From an uncultured Desulfovibrio sp. (GTDB lineage: Bacteria > Desulfobacterota > Desulfovibrionia > Desulfovibrionales > Desulfovibrionaceae), in NCBI GenBank assembly GCA_937926875.1, contig CALBAX010000070.1, positions 1 through 18,248 of the forward strand: a DNA stretch of 18,248 nt, in the 5' to 3' direction. A program made the translations under genes and the position numbers. The stretch's first letter is position 1, and each line of letters opens with the position of its first letter. Under the pieces are notes generated by a model, which worked only from the letters and a program-made list of their open reading frames with translations, was not told the DNA's origin and did not search any database. Below, piece by piece: positions 6,686 through 14,437 of the stretch.

Positions 6686-6777
6686 GTGATGGGGTGCTGC
6701 GAGCTTGCCCGAAGAAAGGCGACGAAAACAGGCGTCAGCAAACCGTCTGCGGCGACAAGGACATACAGCCCCACCAC
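6686..6777 (-). ncRNA. Candidate structured leader RNA (riboswitch-like) or small RNA
   Basis: On the minus strand GTGGTGGGGCTG (6777-6766) pairs with CAGCACCCCATCAC (6699-6686): nine pairs, including one G-T wobble, a 2-base bulge, then three more pairs. The stem encloses 66 bases with smaller internal pairings such as GACG with CGTC. Its 3' strand ends two bases before the terminator stem at 6683. This layout resembles an aptamer plus expression platform. I could not match the enclosed sequence to TPP, cobalamin, SAM, glycine, c-di-GMP, guanidine or fluoride riboswitch cores that I know. A 200-nt small RNA ending at 6659 is the alternative. Confidence 0.35.
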
Positions 6778-6909
6778 AGACAGCGTCAGGTCAGACCAGA
6801 CAGGAGAAGCATATGCCAACTATCCATGTTTTCTCCAGAGATACTGCATCAAATAGAACTCAAGCATACGAAGGAAGGAATATAAAGTAAAGTACTCTCC
6901 CCTGTTCGC

Positions 6910-6924
6910 TTGAAAGTTTTTCAA
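6910..6924. promoter_or_regulatory. 15-bp palindrome, possible operator
   Basis: TTGAAA-N3-TTTCAA is a perfect interrupted palindrome in the AT-rich stretch where a promoter for the leftward ABC-DCCP operon would be expected, about 320 bases before the binding-protein start. It could be a regulator site; no specific regulator is implied. Confidence 0.25.
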
Positions 6925-6983
6925 AAACAAGAGGATTTCGAATCCCTTCCCCCTCGCCGAGAGATCAAAAACAGTCCTGAAAG

Positions 6984-7009
6984 AAAAAAGGGCGCCCGAA
7001 AGCGCCCCT
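6984..7009 (-). terminator. Terminator of the birA-pyc-ppsA operon
   Basis: On the minus strand GGGCGC (7007-7002) pairs with GCGCCC (6995-6990) around a 6-base loop, with an A-rich lead (AAAG) and six T following (6989-6984). It lies about 55 bases after the stop codon at 7065 and is a classical intrinsic terminator. Confidence 0.9.
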
Positions 7010-7064
7010 TTATCATCGACGTATCCTTGAGCTGTCTCAGGACAGTCTCTCGAACCGGTACAGG

Positions 7065-10000
7065 TTAGAACTTGATCTTGCGGTATTCTTCCAGGGCAGC
7101 AGACTGCTCCTCGAAGGAAGCGAAACCGGCCTGATGCAGGGCATCTTCCACCGTGCTGCTCCAATCCCAGGTCGCGTAGATGACGGGCTTGTGGAACATG
7201 GAGCGGAAGCTTTCCAGCTCGGTGCGGTAGAAGGATTCCTTGGGCGTATCCAGATGTTCACGCAGCTGTTCGTGACGACGCTGCAGTTCGCCTTCGTACC
7301 ATTCCTGGATATCCTGGGGCAGCGTGTACTTCTTCAGGATGTGGCCATAACCGGCCTCTTCCATCAGCTTGGCAAGACGCTGATGATGCTGCTTGCCCAG
7401 CCATTCGCCCAGCTTGGACGTGGGGATGTTCTCGGCTTCCACAGCGGCGATGTCGAACACGGTCTGGAAGTAGGTATCCGGCACCACCGAAGCGGAAACG
7501 ATACCGGCGATGGCCACCAGGCCGCGCAGGATCACGCTGTTGGAGATACCCTGACCGCAGAAGCCCACCTTCTTCCCGTACTTCTGGCCGGTGAAGATGC
7601 TGACCAGGATGGCCCAGACCACGGCGGGATCTTCTTCGTCGTAGATATGGCCCAGACGCGCGTTGTCGCGGTCCGTAGCCAGCACCATCTGGGTCATGTC
7701 GTTGGAACCGATGGAGAATCCGTCGAATTCCTGGATGAACTGCTTGGCCAGGATGGCGTTGGAGGGGATCTCCGACATCTGGATGATGCGCAGGCCGTCC
7801 TGACCGCTGGTCAGCTTATGCACCTGGCTCAGATAGGTCCGCATGGAGCGAGCTTCTTCCAGGGTACGCACAAAGGGCAGCATCATCTGCAGGTTGGAAC
7901 CGCCGTATACGCCGCGGGCCAGCTTGAAGGCTTCGATTTCCCAGTCGTGGATATTGCGGGACACGCCGCGGTAACCCAGCATGGGGTTGTCTTCGTGATG
8001 TTCGAAGAGGTTGCCCCCCAGCAGGTTGCGGTATTCGTTGCTCTTGAAGTCCGTGGTACGGTACACGATGGTCTTGCCGTAGAAGGCCATGGCAAACAAA
8101 GCCAGGTTCTGCGCCAGCGTCTGCACATAGTGTTCCTTGCCGGTGCGGAAGCCACGGGACTTGATGATGGCGCGGATCTTTTCGGGCAGAGCACGCACAT
8201 CGTCCATTTCCTTCTTCAGGCCACCGCGCAGGCTCACTTCTTCGCGCAGGCGGGCAATGTTGCCCAGCAGCGACGTCACCACGGGCAGATCCTTGATGCG
8301 CTTTACATGCTCTTCCACCGAAGCCTCTATCTCGGCGATGCGCTTGGCCGATTCGGGATCGGAGGGCGAAAGCAGGGCCAGTTCGTCGTCGTAGCCCATG
8401 ATGATGCGCACATGATCGGCCAGATCCACAGAGGTCTTGAGGATCTCCAGGCGGCGGGAAGCCATTTCCAGATGCTGGTCGATCTTGTGATCCAGTTCAC
8501 GCATCTTGCGGTGCTGCAGCAGCACTTCTTCTGCGCTGAGGCTGCGGTCGGCGTCCACCAAGGCGGCGACTTCGGCATTGAGGCCAGTCACTTCACCCAC
8601 GTATTCACGCAGGTTGAAGTTGAACACGATGAGGCCGGCAGCCATCTGCTCGCGCAGGACCTTGGAAAGGTTGTCTTCCAGTTCCTTGAGCTTGCCCTGC
8701 ACCACGTCTTCCAGTTCCCCGTTGTCGAAGGCTTCCAGAGCCTGGGGATGGATGCTGATGTTGCCCAGCATGAACTCGGCACGCAGCAGACCCACTTCGA
8801 ACTGCGGGAACTCGCGCAGACGGGAGAGGAACAGGGCCTGGCCCACGTCCGCCAGCACCAGACCAACCTTGGTCTTGGTAGTGGGCAGTTTGGCCACGTC
8901 CATTTCGCCGCCCACTTCGCGCAGGGGCAGCAGACCGCGATACACCCGGCCGCGGGTACCGTCGACGGTCACTTCCACGCCATCCAGGGCGCGCAGCACA
9001 TCCAGACGCTGGATGCCGATGACGGCGGCAATGCCCAGTTCACGAGAGGTAATGGCGGCGTGGCTGGTATCACCACCCACGTCGGCCATGATGGCGGAAG
9101 CCACACGCATGCCGGGCACCATATCGGGGTCGGTACGTTCGGCAGCCAGCACATCGCCCTTGGCGACCTTGTTCAGTTCCAGGGCCGAACGCAGGAAGCG
9201 CACGGTACCGTGACCGGCACCACGGGAGGCACCATTGCCTTCCACCAGCACTTCGGCATTGGCGGCAGCCTTGGCGTCCACTTCGCGACGGCGCATGAAG
9301 ATGGTGGTAGGATGCAGTTCCAGCTCTTCGTTCCAGCGGGTCTCGGGGCGGGCCTGCACGAACCACAGTTTGTCGTTGGCGTCGATACAGAATTCCGTAT
9401 CCATGATCATGCCGCCGTAAGCCTTGCTCACGGCACGCACGCCCTTGGCAACACGCTCGGCCTGGCTCAGGGACAGGGCCCAGCGCAGGGCTTCCAGTTC
9501 AGGCACGGGCACTTCACGGGTACCACCGCGTTCGTCATAGACGATCTTCATGTCCTTGCAGCCCATCTGACGAATGACCACTTCGCTACCGTCATCGCGC
9601 TGGAAGACATAAAGTTTGTCGGGGGTCACCTTGCCGCCCACCACAGCTTCGCCCAGACCGTAGCTGGTATCGATGCTGACCAGGTCCTTGCGGGCCGTGC
9701 CGCGGCAACCGGTGGACGTATCGGCCGAGAAGGCCGTACCGGAGATCACGGGGTTGATCATCTGCATCATGCAGACGGAAAGCGAGGTATTCTCGATGGC
9801 CCATTCCTGCTTGGCGTTGGTGGCGATGGCTTCATCGCCAGTTTCCTCGGCACGGGCGATGGCATCAAGGATGGCCTCGCGGCGATAGGTCATGGAGCGC
9901 AGGTTGTACGCGGAAGCACAGTCCCAATGGTAGGCTTCCACGACCTTGGCCGGGCCCACCATGTTGAGGTAGGTGTCCTGCAGACCGGCAAAGGCTTTTT

Positions 10001-10622
10001 TGCGGGAGTCTTCACCGGCAGCCGAGGAACGCACGGCCACGGGAGTCATGTCGTCGCCGTTCTCGTTGCAGATGGAGAGGTACGCACCGCGCACGGCCTC
10101 ATCCACGTCCTGGGGAAGATCCACGGACAGGATGGCGGCCTGCACCATGACAGAGCGTTTGCGCAGCTGGTCGATACCTTCGGGCGAAGTGGCAAAACCT
10201 TCCACGATGGTATTGATGAAGGTGCGCAGTTTGGTGTGGGACTGGTCCCCTTCCGCAGCAGCGGCGTCATGGATCTGTTTGCCGAGCTGACGGACGAACT
10301 TCTGCAGGAAGTCGGGGTCCTGGTTGATTTCGGGATCATTCCAGTCGATACGGCCGTACTCGCGGTCGACGACCGCGCGGACGATACGCCCGGTAACCTT
10401 GGTCTCATCCAGCACCTTGTGAAAGGCGAGCGAAGAGATGGCGCGGAAATAAGGCGCCTGGATACCTTCGATCTGGCTGATGAGGGCCGTGTTGTAGTTC
10501 TTGCCACCCACAAGCAGCTCGGCTTCTTCGCCGATCGCCACGATATCGGCGCCGGTCAGCACCAACTTTTTGCGGATAGCTTCCGGGGATTCCTCTTTCT
10601 TAGTGGCAGCCGTTTTGGCCAT
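7065..10622 (-). CDS. ppsA: Large phosphoenolpyruvate synthase-like enzyme (PEP-utilizing family)
   Basis: The 1185-residue protein has the three parts of PEP synthase. An ATP-grasp domain comes first, with VAVRSSAAGED near 195-205 and WFVQARPET near 425. The swivelling phosphohistidine domain follows, with GGDTSHAAITSRELGIAAVIG and the phospho-accepting His521. Last is a TIM barrel with DFKSNEY, GSNDMTQMVLATDRD and the acid/base Cys1022 in FCGQG. Canonical PpsA is near 800 residues. The extra length is about 80 residues at the N-terminus, a helical Glu/Lys/Leu-rich insertion (about 635-825) inside the barrel, and about 120 residues after the barrel. The expected reaction is pyruvate + ATP + water to PEP + AMP + phosphate. 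The start at 10622 has GGAGGA five bases upstream; the open frame extends to 10664 without such a signal. It is third in the birA-pyc operon. Substrate specificity is inferred. Confidence 0.85.
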   Translation of the reverse strand: MAKTAATKKEESPEAIRKKLVLTGADIVAIGEEAELLVGGKNYNTALISQIEGIQAPYFRAISSLAFHKVLDETKVTGRIVRAVVDREYGRIDWNDPEINQDPDFLQKFVRQLGKQIHDAAAAEGDQSHTKLRTFINTIVEGFATSPEGIDQLRKRSVMVQAAILSVDLPQDVDEAVRGAYLSICNENGDDMTPVAVRSSAAGEDSRKKAFAGLQDTYLNMVGPAKVVEAYHWDCASAYNLRSMTYRREAILDAIARAEETGDEAIATNAKQEWAIENTSLSVCMMQMINPVISGTAFSADTSTGCRGTARKDLVSIDTSYGLGEAVVGGKVTPDKLYVFQRDDGSEVVIRQMGCKDMKIVYDERGGTREVPVPELEALRWALSLSQAERVAKGVRAVSKAYGGMIMDTEFCIDANDKLWFVQARPETRWNEELELHPTTIFMRRREVDAKAAANAEVLVEGNGASRGAGHGTVRFLRSALELNKVAKGDVLAAERTDPDMVPGMRVASAIMADVGGDTSHAAITSRELGIAAVIGIQRLDVLRALDGVEVTVDGTRGRVYRGLLPLREVGGEMDVAKLPTTKTKVGLVLADVGQALFLSRLREFPQFEVGLLRAEFMLGNISIHPQALEAFDNGELEDVVQGKLKELEDNLSKVLREQMAAGLIVFNFNLREYVGEVTGLNAEVAALVDADRSLSAEEVLLQHRKMRELDHKIDQHLEMASRRLEILKTSVDLADHVRIIMGYDDELALLSPSDPESAKRIAEIEASVEEHVKRIKDLPVVTSLLGNIARLREEVSLRGGLKKEMDDVRALPEKIRAIIKSRGFRTGKEHYVQTLAQNLALFAMAFYGKTIVYRTTDFKSNEYRNLLGGNLFEHHEDNPMLGYRGVSRNIHDWEIEAFKLARGVYGGSNLQMMLPFVRTLEEARSMRTYLSQVHKLTSGQDGLRIIQMSEIPSNAILAKQFIQEFDGFSIGSNDMTQMVLATDRDNARLGHIYDEEDPAVVWAILVSIFTGQKYGKKVGFCGQGISNSVILRGLVAIAGIVSASVVPDTYFQTVFDIAAVEAENIPTSKLGEWLGKQHHQRLAKLMEEAGYGHILKKYTLPQDIQEWYEGELQRRHEQLREHLDTPKESFYRTELESFRSMFHKPVIYATWDWSSTVEDALHQAGFASFEEQSAALEEYRKIKF

Positions 10623-10655
10623 GACTTCCTCCGTTATACCAGGAAAGAAAGCTTT

Positions 10656-10667
10656 TGATTGCAATCA
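10656..10667. promoter_or_regulatory. 12-bp perfect palindrome upstream of the PEP-synthase-like gene
   Basis: TGATTGCAATCA is an uninterrupted palindrome 33 bases upstream of the ppsA-like start codon, in the 100-base gap after pyc. Its form (T-N10-A, AT-rich ends) suits a dimeric regulator site. With the stem-loop at 10699-10718 it suggests that the gene may be separately controlled inside the operon. Confidence 0.35.
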
Positions 10668-10698
10668 TCATACCCTAGCAGGCACATCCTGTCCACAA

Positions 10699-10718
10699 TG
10701 TGGCGCAAATGCGCCACA
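10699..10718 (-). promoter_or_regulatory. Stem-loop after pyc (weak terminator or RNA-stability hairpin)
   Basis: TGTGGCGC (10699-10706) pairs perfectly with GCGCCACA (10711-10718) around a 4-base loop, five bases after the pyc stop codon. On the minus strand it is followed by TTGTGG rather than a T run, so it should terminate poorly. It may mark the pyc 3' end or allow partial read-through into the ppsA-like gene. Confidence 0.55.
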
Positions 10719-10722
10719 CGGC

Positions 10723-13700
10723 TTAGATCACGCGGGATCCGCAGTAAGGACAGAAGGAGACATTGTCCATGGGGATAGGCTGCGCGCAGGCTTCATTGCT
10801 GCAAATACGAGGCACGGGGCCCAGTTCGACGAGCAGCTCGCCTTCGCGCACAGATACCATCTGCTTGTTTTCCTTGAAGTCGGCCGTCTTCAGCACGCGC
10901 TTCACGACACCATCCACAGGAGCCAGCACAGCCTTTTCCTGCTTCATGATGGACACGTTGAACAGTTCCTCACCAGCCTTCACGATGTCGCCGGGGTGGA
11001 CGTACATGACCCACAGGTCGCCGTTGCTGGGCGAAGCCACATGGAACTTGTTGGCAGGATCCGCCATGGTCAGGCCCTTGGCCTTCTGGCCCGTGGGCTG
11101 GGCGACCTGCACTTCGCAGCTCATGATCTCGGAGTCCAGCACATAGCGGCATACGACGACACCGGCATCGTTGGGACGGGAGATGCTCAGCAGCAGCAAG
11201 TGGTGGGGCTTGCCACTGCGGTCATTGAAATAGAGATCCTGGCCGGGCTTGAGCCCTTCGAACCAGACATGCAGGGGCAGATTGTTGGGGTCGCCGTACT
11301 GCATGCGGAACTGCATGGTCTTGAGGGCATCGGCCGGATGGTTCAGGTACAGGACGAACTCTTCCTTGGTGGGCTTGCGCTTCAGCAGTTCGGTGCAGGC
11401 AGCTTCTTCGGCAGCCAGGTTCACGTCCGGCAGGCTTTCCAGAGGCGAGACTTCCGTGCGGTTGGCGATGGCGCTCTTCCACTCGGAGCCAAAGGCGCTC
11501 TCGTAGACCCAGTCCGCAGGGAAGCCCAGCGGCAGGCGGCCGAACTTGCCCAGCAGCAGCTTGCGGAAGGCGTCGTTGCAGTCCTGGTAGATGTTCAGGC
11601 GGGCCTTGCGCATCTCGCTGGACAGCTCGGATTCGGGCGTACGGGTGACTTCGTTGAGCACTTCCAGCAGGAAGCGGACTTCTTCCTCACCGCCGCGCTT
11701 CCAGGCCCCGGTGACCGCCAGGAAGGCAGTGTTCCAGGTGATCTGGGAACCGGGCGTCACGTCATGGTAACGGACGATCTGGCGGGTCCCTTCCAGGAAC
11801 TTGAGCATGTAGGGCAGCAGGTGGATGTAGCCCTGCTTCATGGCACCTTCCTGCGAGGAGGAGGTGGCACCGCCAGGCATGCCGTGACGGGTCACATCGT
11901 AGTCGATGCCCTTGAAGTACGGCGAGCAATAACGGTCATAGTAGGGCATGATCTGCTTACAGACGAAATTGGCGTCGCGGATGGCATCCTTGTTCAGGTT
12001 GCACTTCAGGCCCAGCTCATCTTCCATGTAGGCCACCGTGGCCAGCACGTCGCCCTGCCCGTAGGAACGGACAGCGGACCCCAGGCCCACGTCGATGATA
12101 TGGGCGCCGGCCTTGGCTGCGGCCCCGCAGGCAGGGATGAACAGGCCGTCGGTGCAGTGGCGGTGGTAGTGCAGCACCAGTTCGGGCCAGCGCTTGCGCA
12201 GGGCCGTCACCAGCTCGGTCATGAAGCGCGGCGGGCAGACACCGGCCATATCCTTGAGGCCAAGGATGATGCTGCGGGCAGCAGCCTTTTCATCGGCGCC
12301 CATGATGTCGGCCATCATGCGCAGGATGTTCTCGGTCACACCCAGGTAGTGATTGACGTCAAAGCCCTTGGCCCACGAAAGGGAGATGGCGGGCTGGAAG
12401 ACCACGTCCTTGCGATCCATGACCACTTCGGCGATGGGACGCATGTTCTCCACATGGTTCAGGAAGTCGAAGCAACGCACCACTTCGTAATGATCACAGA
12501 TCATCTCGCCGGTAAGGCGCATGAGGTTGCGCGGCTGCGGCGTGTAGCCCAGCACGTTGGTGGAGCGCACCAGCAGCTGCTTGAGGGTCTTGGGAGCGAA
12601 GCTCTTCCATTCCTTGGCCTCGGAGAAGGGATAGGTCATGTTGGCCAGCATGGCCACATGGAAGTGGGCACCACCGCCATTCTCGATGGAGAAGTAACCG
12701 GCATTGTCCAGATAGGGACCGATCAGACGGTCTTCGGCCAGACGGAACCGGTTACCGGAGTTGGACTGGGTGAAGTCACGCGGCGTGGTATCCGTAAAGT
12801 GCACGTAGCCGCTATCGCGGATGAAGTCCAGCAGAGCGCGGCGGTCTCCCTGGGGATAGGGGGACGGCTGACGGCGCAGCTGGCTGGGGATGGACGGCAG
12901 CACCGGATCGAAGGCTCCCAGACGGGGCGTGGTGACGGAACGGTATTCCCCAAGCTGCACATGGGGGTTGTAGCCCTTGGCGGAGATCTCCGCCACCAGA
13001 CGGGCCAGACGTTCGCTTTCGGGGGCCACGTCCCGGTACTGCATGAGTTCGGGATGGTTGGCAACGAAGTTGGTGTTGATCTCGCCCTTGCGGAACAGGG
13101 GATGCTTGAGGATCTGGCGGTGGAAGGGGATGGTGGTCTTGATGCCGCCGATGATGTACTCGCTCAGGGCACGATCCATGATGCCCAGGGTCTTTTCCCA
13201 GTCATGGGCATAGGCGATGAGCAGGGAGCCGGCCGAATCATAGTTGGCCGGGAACTCATAACCGGCACTGATGTTGGAGTCCAGACGCACGCCAGGGCCG
13301 CCAGGCGACACGTAACGGGTGATAAGGCCGGCATTGGGGGCGAAGTTGTCCTGCGGGTTCTCGCAGTTGATACGCACCTGCATGGCACAGTAGGAAGGGC
13401 GCAGGTTCTCTTCGCGGTAGCGCAGTTCGGCTCCGAAGGCCACGGCGATCTGCTCTTCCACCAAGTCGATGCCGTAACGGCATTCGGTGATGCCGTGCTC
13501 CACCTGCAAACGGGTGTTGACTTCGATCATGTAGGGCGTGCCGTCAGGCATGACCAGGAATTCCACCGTGGCCAGAGAATGGTAGCCCACAGCGCGCACC
13601 AGACGACGGGCATAGTCCTTGAGCTGTTCGCGCAGCTGGCGGGTCATGCCCGACCAGGGCGAAGGCGTGATCTCGACCAGCTTCTGATGATTACGCTGCA

Positions 13701-14424
13701 CGGTGCAGTCGCGTTCGTCAAAGGCAAAGACGTTGCCGTACATGTCGGCGATGACCTGGATCTCGATGTGGCGCACATCGGCCAGGAACTTTTCCACGAA
13801 CAGGCGCGGGTTGCCGAAGGATGCCTGGGCCATGGTGGAGGCCTTGAAGAAGGCGTCTTCCAGCTCGGCTTCGTTATGGATGGCGAAGATGCCGCGGCCA
13901 CCGCCTCCGCCTTCGGCCTTGAGCATGATGGGCAGGCCGATCTCGGAGATCAGCTGGCGGGCAGTGGCGATATCCACGGCCCCGTCAGAACCGGGCACCA
14001 CGGGGATGCCCAGCTTGCGGGCCACGGCGCGGGCCTGCACTTTGTTGCCCAGCAGGTTCATGGCTTCGGCAGTGGCACCGATAAAGGTGATGCCGGCTTC
14101 CTTGCAGCGCTGGGGGAAACGGGTGTCCTCAGAGGCAAAGCCCCAACCGGGATGGATGCCGACCACGCCGCGCTGGCGGGCTTTGTCGATGATGCGGTCA
14201 ATATCCAGGTAAGCGCGGGGATCGGGGCCGAGCAGAATCAGTTCCTTGGCAGTGGATGCTGACGGTGCAGTTTTATCCACATCGGTGGCTGTCATGGCCG
14301 CGACGGCGTCAAAACGTTCGCGGATGGAGCGACAGATGCGGCGGGCGGGAATGCCACGGTTGGCGACAAGGATCACCTTGCCCTTGAGAAATTCCTGGAC
14401 GTCTGCAAAGGATTTGTTGGCCAT
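10723..14424 (-). CDS. pyc: Pyruvate carboxylase (single-chain, with C-terminal zinc-ribbon-like tail)
   Basis: The 1233-residue biotin enzyme would convert pyruvate + bicarbonate + ATP to oxaloacetate. An N-terminal biotin carboxylase domain has GGGGGRGIF (near 172), HQKLVEITPSPWSG and EVNTRLQVEHGITE (near 302). The carboxyltransferase barrel has FTDTTPRDFTQS (near 544), the carbamyl-lysine motif LKDMAG (near 723) and HYHRHCTDG (near 750). The biotin carrier domain near the end has Lys1161 in SIMKQEKAV, where AMKM is usual. Four cysteines (1208, 1213, 1225, 1228; C-x4-C and C-x2-C) follow as a zinc-ribbon-like tail that typical pyruvate carboxylases lack. The ATG at 14424 is chosen because the protein then begins MANKSFADVQ and AAAGGG lies nine bases upstream. 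It begins 13 bases after birA. The barrel motifs are divergent (HRHCT where THDT is usual), so another 2-oxoacid is conceivable. Confidence 0.88.
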   Translation of the reverse strand: MANKSFADVQEFLKGKVILVANRGIPARRICRSIRERFDAVAAMTATDVDKTAPSASTAKELILLGPDPRAYLDIDRIIDKARQRGVVGIHPGWGFASEDTRFPQRCKEAGITFIGATAEAMNLLGNKVQARAVARKLGIPVVPGSDGAVDIATARQLISEIGLPIMLKAEGGGGGRGIFAIHNEAELEDAFFKASTMAQASFGNPRLFVEKFLADVRHIEIQVIADMYGNVFAFDERDCTVQRNHQKLVEITPSPWSGMTRQLREQLKDYARRLVRAVGYHSLATVEFLVMPDGTPYMIEVNTRLQVEHGITECRYGIDLVEEQIAVAFGAELRYREENLRPSYCAMQVRINCENPQDNFAPNAGLITRYVSPGGPGVRLDSNISAGYEFPANYDSAGSLLIAYAHDWEKTLGIMDRALSEYIIGGIKTTIPFHRQILKHPLFRKGEINTNFVANHPELMQYRDVAPESERLARLVAEISAKGYNPHVQLGEYRSVTTPRLGAFDPVLPSIPSQLRRQPSPYPQGDRRALLDFIRDSGYVHFTDTTPRDFTQSNSGNRFRLAEDRLIGPYLDNAGYFSIENGGGAHFHVAMLANMTYPFSEAKEWKSFAPKTLKQLLVRSTNVLGYTPQPRNLMRLTGEMICDHYEVVRCFDFLNHVENMRPIAEVVMDRKDVVFQPAISLSWAKGFDVNHYLGVTENILRMMADIMGADEKAAARSIILGLKDMAGVCPPRFMTELVTALRKRWPELVLHYHRHCTDGLFIPACGAAAKAGAHIIDVGLGSAVRSYGQGDVLATVAYMEDELGLKCNLNKDAIRDANFVCKQIMPYYDRYCSPYFKGIDYDVTRHGMPGGATSSSQEGAMKQGYIHLLPYMLKFLEGTRQIVRYHDVTPGSQITWNTAFLAVTGAWKRGGEEEVRFLLEVLNEVTRTPESELSSEMRKARLNIYQDCNDAFRKLLLGKFGRLPLGFPADWVYESAFGSEWKSAIANRTEVSPLESLPDVNLAAEEAACTELLKRKPTKEEFVLYLNHPADALKTMQFRMQYGDPNNLPLHVWFEGLKPGQDLYFNDRSGKPHHLLLLSISRPNDAGVVVCRYVLDSEIMSCEVQVAQPTGQKAKGLTMADPANKFHVASPSNGDLWVMYVHPGDIVKAGEELFNVSIMKQEKAVLAPVDGVVKRVLKTADFKENKQMVSVREGELLVELGPVPRICSNEACAQPIPMDNVSFCPYCGSRVI

Positions 14425-14437
14425 GCCTTTTTGCCCT

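Larger units (their letters stand above)
6588..7064. other. Long leader/intergenic region upstream of the ABC-DCCP operon
   Basis: These 477 bases hold, from right to left, the terminator of the PEP-synthase-like gene (about 6984-7009), an AT-rich promoter-like stretch (about 6840-6930, including TATATT on the minus strand near 6880), a long potential RNA fold (6686-6777), an intrinsic terminator (6659-6683), a further hairpin CGGCAG/CTGCCG (6634-6650), and alternative hairpins next to the ribosome binding site. Short open frames on both strands lack good start signals or family resemblance and are not called. Confidence 0.55.

Noticed and set aside
6505..6819. Leftward open frame of 104 codons crossing the leader terminator and the binding-protein start
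   Set aside because: It begins with TTG without a good ribosome binding site, runs through an intrinsic terminator, and overlaps the binding-protein signal peptide in another frame.
6841..6900. GGAGAGTA on the minus strand resembling the start of glycine or tetrahydrofolate riboswitches
   Set aside because: Only the first few bases match; the conserved cores further along are absent.
7134..14262. Two very long open frames on the plus strand (7134-10658 and 10501-14262) opposite the ppsA-like and pyc genes
   Set aside because: They are codon-for-codon antisense to real genes and stay open because the genes avoid TTA, CTA and TCA codons. The same happens opposite nearly every gene here (DCCP, cca, 7TM-HD), so it reflects codon bias. 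The translations are His/Gln-rich and match no family.
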